Shown here: positions 26,545-34,416 of the stretch, one piece after another | How positions within the stretch are numbered: the first letter of the stretch is position 1 | How the letters are laid out: each line of letters opens with the position of its first letter | Assembly (NCBI RefSeq): GCF_003857055.1 | Contig: NZ_QGSZ01000201.1 | Span: forward strand, 1-59,563 | Origin: Micromonospora inaquosa | Lineage (GTDB): Bacteria > Actinomycetota > Actinomycetes > Mycobacteriales > Micromonosporaceae | DNA length: 59,563 nt | Reading direction: 5' to 3' | Position numbers and translations under genes: made by a program | Notes under the pieces: model-generated | Told to the model about the DNA's origin: nothing | Database searches by the model: none | Seen by the model: only the letters and a program-made list of their open reading frames with translations

Positions 26545-27046
26545 GGCTCAGGTCCTCCTCGCGTACAACAACGGTTAGTTCTAGGTCCTTATCCGTGGTG
26601 CATTGTTGTTCTTTAGGAAAAGCGTGGCCGAGCCTAATGAACTCATCGAAGTCGGGAAACCAATAATATTCGCCTCGACTAGCCTCCGCCGCAGTGCCAG
26701 GGCGTAGCTTTGGCTCGTAAGTTCCGTCCCCCGGAGTATCGTAGAATGACAATCGCTTGGCTCCCAGTCTGAATTCCCATACCCCGTCCCGCAGGCTGTT
26801 GACTGCTCCCGCGTAGTAGGGCTCTCCAGAGTCTGCCAACGTTTTACAGAACACCAAGAACTTGTCGTAATGGCTAATTTGTGCCTCATCTGGAATGTCC
26901 GTGAACTCTGGATCTTCGATCCACGTTCCTTGACTTAGATGATCGAGGAAGGCGGAGGCAGGGGAGGTGAGACCATCCGCACGAACGGCGCAGTGGATCA
27001 CGTAACAGTCCCCCTCGCAGATCAACCTGCGGCTGACTTTAGTCAA
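26528..27046 (-). CDS. higB: HigB/RelE-like toxin
   Basis: 172 residues from a TTG at 27046 with GGAGGG 8 bases upstream; no better start is available in frame. The C-terminal half carries the RelE/HigB signature: AGAVNSLRDGVWEFRLGAKR, then a short strand LSFYD and the final FIRLGHAFPKEQQ corresponding to the LLHGFxKK motif. The N-terminal half is longer than in classical HigB (about 100-130 residues) and may be a separate domain. Expected to be a ribosome-dependent or free mRNA endonuclease. First gene of the TAC operon, the last cargo before the right repeat. Confidence 0.8.
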   Translation of the reverse strand: MTKVSRRLICEGDCYVIHCAVRADGLTSPASAFLDHLSQGTWIEDPEFTDIPDEAQISHYDKFLVFCKTLADSGEPYYAGAVNSLRDGVWEFRLGAKRLSFYDTPGDGTYEPKLRPGTAAEASRGEYYWFPDFDEFIRLGHAFPKEQQCTTDKDLELTVVVREEDLSHDRAS

Positions 27047-27748
27047 CTGTAAACCCTCCCCCGTGGTTACGCAGCCCTGAACGTGGACTGAGAGTGCTAT
27101 CCCGAGCGCGTACGGTCAAGACCGTCTGACGCTGAGAGCCCGCCGTGCCCGCTTGGGCAAGGAAAGTACAGGGGTGGGCTGTCGTTGGGGTTCCCGCCAT
27201 CGTCGCAAGCTCTGGCTGAACGGGTGGCCTTGGTGGACGTTCGGGGGCAATGGAAGCCGTAGGCGCTGAGGGGAATGTCCTTCCTTGGGTCAAAAGGTGG
27301 TGCCGCCGGGGCCATATCAGGCCGCTCGTGAGCGGTTCTGCCACGCGAAGCGCTGTATCGAGAGGGTTCTTGTCAATTTCCAATCTGACAGTCTGGGAGC
27401 CACCGGGCTGACTGGCGGACGGGGCAGGACCGATCGAGTTGCCGAGCGCTTGAGGTCCAGGACCAGGCGGACGGCATCGGACGGCCTTGGCGTGGTCTTC
27501 GGAATCTGCCGATCAGATGGCGGCACCAGTGCAAGGCAGGTCCCGGAGCTGGCCACGCGCTCGCGGACTGCCCTGCGGGCGGCCTCCGGCCGTCCTCGGG
27601 CGCCCGCAGCGCGTCATCCATCAGTCATCGGATCGTCAGCAAGCGCCGTACTGAACGGTGACTTTCGATCACGCTCAACACCACGACCGCTACGTCTGAC
27701 CATGCGGCACGGCACTTGGTCACACTCGCTACTACGTCAGGTCACTTT
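27047..27748. other. Gene-poor stretch between the TAC operon and the right repeat
   Basis: About 700 bases. A TTGACC box at 27119-27114 on the minus strand could be part of the TAC promoter, but no good -10 is at the right distance. Small frames exist on both strands (for example 27097-27315 minus) with poor start contexts and shadow-like composition. A minus-strand stretch near 27633-27650 resembles the integrase tail sequence but is too short to call. No gene is supported. Confidence 0.4.
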
Positions 27749-27788
27749 CCCCCCGACGGGGGTCGTCCCTTTCTCCTGGGAGCGCTCC
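27749..27788. repeat. Right direct repeat, candidate attR
   Basis: The 25 bases 27749-27773 are identical to 14918-14942, followed after a 4-base gap by GGGAGCGCTCC as on the left. The distance between copies is about 12.8 kb. To the right, ordinary chromosomal genes with high GC resume after about 240 bases without a gene. Confidence 0.7.
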
Positions 27789-28027
27789 GCAGCTGGTCAC
27801 AGGTCGCCGTCGTCGTTGACGTCGCTCCCGGGCGGTGTCCCCCGGCGCCGGAGGCAGCAGAGAGCCAGCGAAGGCCGTTGGGGCGAAATCTGCGAGGGCA
27901 GCGGGGAGGCGGGACGGCGGTCGCGGCCGCGTCGATTCAGACGCTCAGAGCTGGAGGCGTCAAGCATCTGGTGGGACGTGACAGGTGGACTGCCGGCGAT
28001 GTGATCGGTTCGAAGCTTCGGGAAACA

Positions 28028-28717
28028 TCAAGACGGGTTGAACAGCCGCCAGTTCCCCTCGGAGACGACCTCAACGGCGCCGTCGACCACTTTGATGGCT
28101 GTCTCATCGTCAATCGCATACGTCGGGACCGGAATCCCGGACGCCCACTTCTCGATGTTGGCCGCCGTGGCGTCCTCCATGCCCTCGCAATCGAGGTGCG
28201 GATACAGCGCGAAATCCAGCAGTCCCAGCGCCCGGTCGGCTCCGACCGCCATATCGCTGCCGGCGGGCACGAAATCCAGGTCGAACTCCGCGTCGCAGTT
28301 GTAGGGGGTCACCGCGATACTCCCGGCGCTCATCCCCACGTAGACCGACTCATTCAGCGATGGCAGGAGCTCCGCCAGGCCGGACTCACGCATCCAGTAG
28401 GTCAGATACAGCACGTCGCCGCCCCAGACGAGCAGAGCGTCGGCCTCTCGGACCGCCGGGACCCAGTTCTCTTCCCGGATGGTCGGCAGCGCGGTGAGTT
28501 CCAGCACCCCCAGGGACTTCCAGCCCAGGTCACACATCGGGTGCGGTGCCTTACCGGTGATCGCCTGCCACGCCCGGCCAGCACCGCCGGGGAAGGGGTA
28601 CACACCGGTCGGGATGATGAGGGCGCTGGACTCGGCAATCGGCTTGCCCAGCAGGTCGACGAGTGCGCCGGAAATGCTCGGGTTCCTGATGCCCGCGGAA
28701 GTGAGAAGAAACTTCAC
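28028..28717 (-). CDS. Peptidase E-like protein (S51 family, class I glutamine amidotransferase fold)
   Basis: 229 residues from ATG. YVGMSAGSIAVTPYN around residue 125 is the nucleophile elbow of S51 peptidases (GxSAGS). ADALLVWGGDVLYLTYWMRE matches the preceding GGN/DTxxL block, and a Asp/His-bearing FALYPHLDCEGM follows. The family includes aspartyl dipeptidase PepE and cyanophycinase relatives, and the length is typical. Cytoplasmic. It lies just outside the right repeat, so it is probably chromosomal. No operon partner. Confidence 0.88.
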   Translation of the reverse strand: MKFLLTSAGIRNPSISGALVDLLGKPIAESSALIIPTGVYPFPGGAGRAWQAITGKAPHPMCDLGWKSLGVLELTALPTIREENWVPAVREADALLVWGGDVLYLTYWMRESGLAELLPSLNESVYVGMSAGSIAVTPYNCDAEFDLDFVPAGSDMAVGADRALGLLDFALYPHLDCEGMEDATAANIEKWASGIPVPTYAIDDETAIKVVDGAVEVVSEGNWRLFNPS

Positions 28718-29032
28718 AAGACCTCTTCTGGGTGCGCCGGATGATTTCGGGTCGCGTGACAGTGAGTGCCCCGGGCGGATCCGCGACGCCTACCGGCTCC
28801 CTGGCCTGGCCCTGAGCCATAGGTAATCACGTGAGTAGATCCCGGCCGTATTCGGACATCGCCCATCCTTCAACGGCGACACCGAAGCCGTCAACGGTGG
28901 GACGAAGCGGCCGTCCGCTTCGGTTCCGACCGCGAAGCCCAGCCCGTCCTACCGCGCCCCACCTCGTCGCGGACCGTGTGATCGCCGCGTGACGTGTAAC
29001 TTGCCGAACTGGGCGAGCTGAGGAGGAAACAG
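28718..29032. other. Divergent intergenic region
   Basis: 315 bases between the divergent peptidase E-like and beta-lactamase-like genes. A GAGGAGG site precedes the GTG at 29033. I found no confident promoter, terminator or repeat, and no gene. Confidence 0.4.
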
Positions 29033-30223
29033 GTGGCTACCGGTGGTTTCTCGTCGAAACGGCTGGCTCGGGTACGGGGATTGCTTGAGCACCACGTCGA
29101 GTCCGGCTTCGTACCGGGAGTGGTGGCCGTCCTCGCCCGGCACGGTGAGGTGCACATCGAAGCAACGGGTCATCTCGCGTTCGAGGGCGCCGGGTCGCGG
29201 ACGCCGATGGCGGCCGACACGATCTGTCGCCTGGGCTCGATGACGAAGCCGATCGTCGCCGTGTGCGCGATGACCCTCGTCGAGGACTGCACCCTCCGCC
29301 TCGATGGCCCGGTCGACGATCTGCTGCCGGAGTTGGCGGAGATGACGGTGCTGGCCGATCCGCACGGTTCGCTGGACGACACCGTTCCGGCGGAACGCCC
29401 GATAACGCTGCGGGACGTACTGGACGGCACCCTGGGCACCGGTATGGTCCCCGCCGAGCCGGGAACCGTACCCATTGCCGACGCGCTGAACGCACTCGAA
29501 TATCCGTCGCCGAACGAGTGGATTCGCCAGCTCGGCGCCCTCCCCCTCGTTCACCAGCCAGGTGAGCGCTGGATGTACGACACCGCCGCCAACGTGACCG
29601 GTGTGCTCATCGCCCGGGCCACCGGCATGTCCTTCGAAGATGCCATCCGTGAGCGGGTCTGCAAGCCGCTCGGCATGACCGACACCGCCTTCAGCGTGGG
29701 TAGCGACAGCATCGGCCGGTTCGCGACGGCGTACGAGCAGGACAACGCGCCCACCGGCGAGCCGGTTGTCGAAGACGCCCCCGACGGGCGGTTCAGTCGA
29801 CCCCGCGTGTTCGAGTCCGGTGGCGGCGGGCTCGTCTCGACCGCCCAGGACTACCTCGCCTTCGCCTCGGCTCTACTCGCCGGCGGCACCCACCGCGGCG
29901 AGCGGGTGCTGTCGCGGCCGGCGGTGACGCTGATGACGAGCGACCAGCTGACGGCGGAGCAGAAAACCGTCTCCGGGTTCTGGCCCGGATACTTCGATGC
30001 CATCAGCTGGGGTCTCGGCTTGTCGGTCCGCACCCGCCGCACGCACCTCGGGCCGTCGGTCGGCAGCTACGGATGGCCCGGTTTCTATGGCACCGCCTGG
30101 TACAACGATCCCGCCGAAGACCTGACGGCGATCGTGTTCATGCAGCGCGCCCACGCGGGCGACCAGCGGCTGCCGATGTGGCACGACTTCTGGACCACCG
30201 TCTACCAGGCGATCGACGACTGA
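29033..30223 (+). CDS. Serine hydrolase of the class C beta-lactamase/esterase EstB family
   Basis: 396 residues from GTG with GAGGAGG upstream. The catalytic SxxK tetrad is SMTK in CRLGSMTKPIVAV (about residue 68). The second motif Tyr lies in WMYDTAANVTGVLIARATG and a C-terminal HLGPSVGSYGWPGFYGT replaces the KTG/HxG triad. There is no signal peptide, so this is more likely a cytoplasmic esterase or peptidase than a secreted beta-lactamase. Monocistronic as far as can be seen. Confidence 0.92.
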   Translation: MATGGFSSKRLARVRGLLEHHVESGFVPGVVAVLARHGEVHIEATGHLAFEGAGSRTPMAADTICRLGSMTKPIVAVCAMTLVEDCTLRLDGPVDDLLPELAEMTVLADPHGSLDDTVPAERPITLRDVLDGTLGTGMVPAEPGTVPIADALNALEYPSPNEWIRQLGALPLVHQPGERWMYDTAANVTGVLIARATGMSFEDAIRERVCKPLGMTDTAFSVGSDSIGRFATAYEQDNAPTGEPVVEDAPDGRFSRPRVFESGGGGLVSTAQDYLAFASALLAGGTHRGERVLSRPAVTLMTSDQLTAEQKTVSGFWPGYFDAISWGLGLSVRTRRTHLGPSVGSYGWPGFYGTAWYNDPAEDLTAIVFMQRAHAGDQRLPMWHDFWTTVYQAIDD

Positions 30224-30334
30224 CCGCATCGCTCGTTTCCCATTGGGCGGCACCTGCCCTCGGCCGCGCGGTAATCCCGCTGCCCTCAGCGACACAAGCC
30301 ACTGTGAGAGTCGCCGAGGCAGTTGGGGGTTCGA

Positions 30335-30883
30335 GTGGGTCCACCGCAGCGGGACGAGGGCTGGTTTACCAGTCTCTACGCCGCCGAGTACGCGCACATC
30401 GTTCGATACGGCCTGCGTCGACTCACCGACGGGGACGCCGCGGCGGAGCTGGCCCAGGAGGTCTTCGTCGTCGCCTGGCGTCGCCGCGTCGAGGTGCCGG
30501 ACCGCAGCCTGCCCTGGCTGTACGGGGTGGCCCGGCGCCTTCTGGCGAACCAGTGGCGGTCGCGGCGTGCCGCCCCGGATCTCCAACCGATCACCGATGT
30601 CGACCTCACGCGGCTGGCCGGCTCACCGGGTGCTGACACGACCGTCGGCGTCGCGGACGTCCGGGCCGCGCTGGCCACCCTCAACGAGCTTGATCAGGAG
30701 ATTCTTCGGCTGGTCGGCTGGGAGGAGTTGACGGTCTCCGAGGCGGCGAAGGTGCTCGGCTGTACCGGCCCAACCGCGGCGGTGCGGCTACATCGGGCCC
30801 GGCGTCGTCTCGCCGAAGCAATGGCGGACCAGCCCGCTCGGGCCCGACGTCGCCCGATGTTGGCAACCAGAGAGGAGCTGTGA
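30335..30883 (+). CDS. ECF-type RNA polymerase sigma factor
   Basis: 182 residues from a GTG at 30335; a TTG at 30323 is an alternative. Region 2 is seen in FTSLYAAEYAHIVRYGLRRL, ELAQEVFVVAWRR and LPWLYGVARRLLANQWRS. Region 4 is ALATLNELDQEILRLVGWEE, then TVSEAAKVLGCTGPTAAVRL. It overlaps the start of the next gene by one base, and that membrane protein is probably its regulatory partner. The target promoters cannot be inferred. Confidence 0.92.
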   Translation: MGPPQRDEGWFTSLYAAEYAHIVRYGLRRLTDGDAAAELAQEVFVVAWRRRVEVPDRSLPWLYGVARRLLANQWRSRRAAPDLQPITDVDLTRLAGSPGADTTVGVADVRAALATLNELDQEILRLVGWEELTVSEAAKVLGCTGPTAAVRLHRARRRLAEAMADQPARARRRPMLATREEL

Positions 30884-31884
30884 TGTTCGGAGTAGAGCGG
30901 ACCCGTACTCTTCTCGGCCCGGCCGACCCGGCGCGGACCGCCGAAGTCGGGCCACCGCTGGTCTCGGCGCGTGAGCTGATCGACCGGGTCGGGGCGACCG
31001 CGATGGTCGCCCAGCGTCCTCGGGTACGTCCGACCCGCCGGCTGGTCCTGACCGCCGGGACGCTGGCGGTCGCGGCCGGTGCCGTGGCGGTGCTCCAACC
31101 GTTCGGTGGGACCACACCGGACACCCCGGAGTCGGCGCCGGGCACGGTGCTCGTGCCGGTCGCGTACCAGTTCGACGCGGATCCGCCAGCGGCGGGCCCG
31201 CAGCTACGCCTGCTGGCCGACAAGATCAAAGATGCGGGGTACGACCACCAGAGCGGGCGTTACATGTACCACCACACGAAGCTGTGGGGCGATCCGGTGA
31301 TTACGTCCGCCGACGGCCGCCACCACGTGGCCTTTGCCAGCGAGACGAAGATCTGGCAGGCCGCAGACGGGACCGGTAACCAGGCCAGCTTGCAACTGGA
31401 GGCGCAGTACCCCGACCAGGAGTCTCGGGACTACTGGCAGCGCGAAAGCGCTGCGCGGCCAGCAGCCACCGGCACCCCGGCACCGAGTGTCATTCCGCTA
31501 CCGCCCAGGGAGCTTAGGCCGCCGTCGGCCGTCCCGTCCGAGCTGCGGGAGCTGCTGAAGGTCGAGCACGGCGCGGGGGCGGCGAGTAAGGAGGTCAGCA
31601 CGCTCTACGGGCGGTACGTCGTACCGCGTGTGACCCGAGCGGCGGTCCTGCGGGTCCTCGCCGACGTGCCCGGCTACCGCTGGCGGGGGCAGGTCACCGA
31701 CCGCGCCGGTCGGAACGGAGTCGCCGTCACCTTCGACGACCGTGAACACGACGCGCAATCTCTTCTGATCTTCGATCCGGAGACGGGTGAATTGCTCGCT
31801 CATGAGCGGTTGACGCTGTCGCCCGTGCGGATCAGCTCGTACAAGGTGATCCTCGATACCGCCTGGACCGACCGGGTCGGCTGA
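30883..31884 (+). CDS. CU044_5270-like membrane protein, probable sigma-factor partner
   Basis: 333 residues from ATG, overlapping the sigma gene stop by one base. The cytoplasmic N-terminus (PPLVSARELIDRVGATAMVA) is followed by one membrane helix (LVLTAGTLAVAAGAVAVLQ) and a large extracytoplasmic domain ending in SYKVILDTAWTDRVG. This layout matches the CU044_5270 family, found next to ECF sigma factors in actinobacteria. It may act as an anti-sigma or sensor. No zinc-binding anti-sigma motif (HxxxCxxC) is visible. Confidence 0.8.
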   Translation: MFGVERTRTLLGPADPARTAEVGPPLVSARELIDRVGATAMVAQRPRVRPTRRLVLTAGTLAVAAGAVAVLQPFGGTTPDTPESAPGTVLVPVAYQFDADPPAAGPQLRLLADKIKDAGYDHQSGRYMYHHTKLWGDPVITSADGRHHVAFASETKIWQAADGTGNQASLQLEAQYPDQESRDYWQRESAARPAATGTPAPSVIPLPPRELRPPSAVPSELRELLKVEHGAGAASKEVSTLYGRYVVPRVTRAAVLRVLADVPGYRWRGQVTDRAGRNGVAVTFDDREHDAQSLLIFDPETGELLAHERLTLSPVRISSYKVILDTAWTDRVG

Positions 31885-31893
31885 CCGCCGACT

Positions 31894-31926
31894 AGCGGGG
31901 CCGCTCCTTTCGGGAGCGGCCCCGCT
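31894..31926 (+). terminator. Rho-independent terminator of the sigma operon
   Basis: AGCGGGGCCGCTCC pairs with its complement across a TTTC loop, 10 bases after the stop, followed by GTCTTTC. Confidence 0.88.
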
Positions 31927-31993
31927 GTCTTTCCCGCAGCGGCAGTACCTGCGGAGTTGCCCGCGCTCGTAGCAGATCAACTGTCCCGGCGGA

Positions 31994-32029
31994 GGTTTTC
32001 CACAGGCGACCAGGTTGTCCACAGGCGAC
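31994..32029. promoter_or_regulatory. Tandem DnaA-box-like repeats upstream of the tad operon
   Basis: A 17-base unit repeats 19 bases apart with one mismatch (31994-32010 and 32013-32029). The cores are TTTTCCACA and TTGTCCACA; the second equals the actinobacterial DnaA-box consensus. They lie about 75-110 bases before the first tad gene. Confidence 0.55.
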
Positions 32030-32104
32030 GACATCGGGGCGGCTCGTGGGGCGGATTCCGAGCAGGGTCGGCGGCATACCAGAGCCCGACCGCTGGAGGC
32101 CGCG

Positions 32105-33208
32105 ATGCCACCCCGTACCACGGTTCCGCCGATCCGCCGGCTCCCGCTGGTCGTCACCGGCGACGACGAACTGCTCGATGATGTGCTCCGGCTCGCCGCC
32201 GTCGGCGGGACCGAGCTGGAGCTCGCCCGCGATCCGGCGGCTGCCCGTACCCGTTGGCTTCCCGCGCCGCTGGTGCTGCTCGGCGCCGACCAGGCGCAGG
32301 CGTGTCTGCGCGCCCGGTTGCCGCAGCGGCCCCGGCTGGTGCTGCTCGGCCGGGCCGGTCAGCTCGACCCCGGCTGGCAGATCGCGGAGCTGATCGGGGC
32401 CGAGCACGTCGCCACGCTGCCGGCCGCGGAGCCGTGGCTGATGGACCGGTTCGCCGAACATGATCCGGACCGTCCTGCCGGCGTCGATGCCCGGGTCGTC
32501 GCGGTCCTTGGCGGGCGGGGCGGCGCGGGCGCGAGTGTGCTCGCCGGTGGTCTTGCGGTGACCGCCGCCCGGGCGCGGCTGCGCACTCTCCTGGTCGACG
32601 CCGACCCGCTCGGTGGTGGCCTCGACCTCGTGCTGGGTTGGGAGCAGTTGGAAGGGCTGCGCTGGCCGTCGCTCACCGGTGCCGACGGGCGGGTGGACGC
32701 CCCGGCGCTGGTGCGGGCCCTGCCCAGCCGGGGTGATCTCGTGGTGCTCTCCTGGGACCGCGGCGAGATGCTGGCGTTGCCGGCGACAGCGATGGCGGCG
32801 ACCGTCGACGCGGCCCGGCGTGGGCGGGACTTCGTGGTGATCGACCTGCCCCGACAGTTGGACGACGCGGCCGTGGTGGCGTTGCAGGCCGCCGACCAGG
32901 CATTCGTCGTGGTGCCGGCCGAGTTACGTGCCACCGCGGCGGCCACTCGGGTGGTGGCCGCAGCCGCCCCGCACTGCGCTGCGCTCTCGGTGGTGGTGCG
33001 TGGGCCCGCGCCGGGGCGGCTGCGGGCGACCGAGGTGGCCCGCGCGTTGGGCCTTCCCCTGGCTGGCACGCTGCGCCCCGAGCCGGGGCTCTGCCGTGGG
33101 CTGGAACGGGGGGAGGCGCCGGCCGCCGGGGGCAAGGGCCCACTGGCCGCGCTCTGCCAACGGATCGTCACCGACCTGACCGGCGTGCCGGCTACGGGTG
33201 TGGCATGA
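32105..33208 (+). CDS. TadZ/CpaE-like (septum site-determining protein Ssd-like) ATPase
   Basis: 367 residues from the ATG at 32105 with GGAGG upstream. The N-terminal 110 residues resemble a degenerate receiver-like domain. A ParA/MinD-type P-loop region then starts at VAVLGGRGGAGASVLAGGLA, followed by LLVDADPLGGGLDLVLG and FVVIDLPRQLDD. The canonical GKGG lysines are missing (GGRGGAGAS), as in TadZ/Ssd proteins that bind but poorly hydrolyse nucleotide. First gene of the tad operon. It probably positions the pilus machine at the membrane. It overlaps the next start by four bases. Confidence 0.9.
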   Translation: MPPRTTVPPIRRLPLVVTGDDELLDDVLRLAAVGGTELELARDPAAARTRWLPAPLVLLGADQAQACLRARLPQRPRLVLLGRAGQLDPGWQIAELIGAEHVATLPAAEPWLMDRFAEHDPDRPAGVDARVVAVLGGRGGAGASVLAGGLAVTAARARLRTLLVDADPLGGGLDLVLGWEQLEGLRWPSLTGADGRVDAPALVRALPSRGDLVVLSWDRGEMLALPATAMAATVDAARRGRDFVVIDLPRQLDDAAVVALQAADQAFVVVPAELRATAAATRVVAAAAPHCAALSVVVRGPAPGRLRATEVARALGLPLAGTLRPEPGLCRGLERGEAPAAGGKGPLAALCQRIVTDLTGVPATGVA

Positions 33209-34416
33209 CCGGCCAGCCGGAGGACGGCACGCTCGCCGCCCGGGTACGGCAGCGGATCGCCGCCGCCACCACCCCGGTGACCGCGGCGGCCATCGTCTCC
33301 GCGGTACGCGCCGAGCCCACCGCCGCAGTGCTCGGCGACACGGCCATGCTGCGCATCGCCGACCGGGTGCGCGACGACCTTGTCGGTGCCGGGCCACTGG
33401 CGCCGCTGCTCGCCGACCCGGAGGTCACCGACGTCCTCGTCAACGGCGCTCGGGTCTGGGTGGACCGCGGCTCGGGGCTGCACCAGGTCGCCGTGCCGGT
33501 GGGCTCGGTCGAGGACGTCCGCCGGCTGGCGCAGCGGCTGATCGCCAGCGCGGGGCGGCGGCTCGACGACGGCTCGCCGTACGCGGACGCGCGGCTTCCC
33601 GACGGCACCCGACTGCACGCCGTGCTGCCGCCGGTGGCGACCGAGGGTCCCTACCTGTCCCTGCGGACCTTCCGGCACCGCCCGTTCACCCTCGACGAGT
33701 TGGTGCGCCAGGGGACCGTGCCACGACCGCTGGCACCCCTGCTCGCCGCCGTCGTCGCGGCCCGGCTGGCGTACCTGGTGACCGGGGGCACGGGGTCAGG
33801 CAAGACGACCCTGCTCAACACCCTGCTGGGGATGGTGCCGGCCACTGAACGGATCGTGCTGGTGGAGGACGCCGCCGAGCTGCGTCCGGGGCATCCGCAC
33901 GTGGTGGGGCTCCAGGCGCGTACCGCCAATGTGGAGGGCACGGGCGTGGTCAGTCTCGCGGACCTGGTCCGGCAGGCGCTGCGGATGCGCCCGGACCGGC
34001 TGGTGGTCGGCGAGTGCCGCGGCGGTGAGGTGGTCGACCTGCTGGCCGCGCTCAACACCGGCCACGACGGGGGCGCCGGCACGCTGCACGCCAACACACC
34101 GTCGGACGTGCCGGCCCGGTTGGAGGCCCTGGGCATGTTGGGTGGGCTGCCCCGCGCCGCGCTGCACGCCCAGGTGGCCGCCGCGTTGCAGGTGCTGTTC
34201 CAGGTGCGACGGGGCGATAAGGGCCGCGTCCTGGAGTCGGTCTGCCTGCTGCTGCCCGAGGGACCCGAACGGCTGGTGACAGCGGTGCCCGCCTGGGTAC
34301 GCGGCAGCGGGCTCGGGCTCGCCGCCCGTGCCCTCGGGGCGCTGCTGCGGGAGCGGGGAGTGGCGGTGCCGCCCATCCTCAGCGAGCCATGGCCCGGATC
34401 GGCGGGTCCGGTATGA
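33205..34416 (+). CDS. tadA: TadA/CpaF-type secretion ATPase
   Basis: 403 residues from an ATG overlapping the previous stop (ATGA). Walker A GGTGSGKTTLLNTLL starts near residue 194. The Asp box is IVLVEDAAELRPGHPHVVGL, Walker B is RLVVGECRGGEVVDL, and the His box is GAGTLHANTPSDV. This is the hexameric ATPase that powers Tad pilus assembly (type II/IV secretion superfamily). Followed immediately by tadB-like and tadC-like genes. Confidence 0.96.
   Translation: MTGQPEDGTLAARVRQRIAAATTPVTAAAIVSAVRAEPTAAVLGDTAMLRIADRVRDDLVGAGPLAPLLADPEVTDVLVNGARVWVDRGSGLHQVAVPVGSVEDVRRLAQRLIASAGRRLDDGSPYADARLPDGTRLHAVLPPVATEGPYLSLRTFRHRPFTLDELVRQGTVPRPLAPLLAAVVAARLAYLVTGGTGSGKTTLLNTLLGMVPATERIVLVEDAAELRPGHPHVVGLQARTANVEGTGVVSLADLVRQALRMRPDRLVVGECRGGEVVDLLAALNTGHDGGAGTLHANTPSDVPARLEALGMLGGLPRAALHAQVAAALQVLFQVRRGDKGRVLESVCLLLPEGPERLVTAVPAWVRGSGLGLAARALGALLRERGVAVPPILSEPWPGSAGPV

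Noticed and set aside
27097..27315. Minus-strand 72-codon frame upstream of the TAC operon
   Set aside because: Plausible composition in part, but no ribosome site and an overlapping competing frame; left as unassigned intergenic sequence.
27616..27650. Short minus-strand similarity to the integrase tail (GCTGACGAT...) near the right repeat
   Set aside because: Only about 17 bases match and no catalytic motif is present; too short to call a second integrase remnant.
28850..28990. Possible transposase remnant (FNGDTEAVNG reading) between the peptidase E-like and beta-lactamase-like genes
   Set aside because: The resemblance was to vaguely recalled sequences only; no catalytic residues or terminal repeats are visible.
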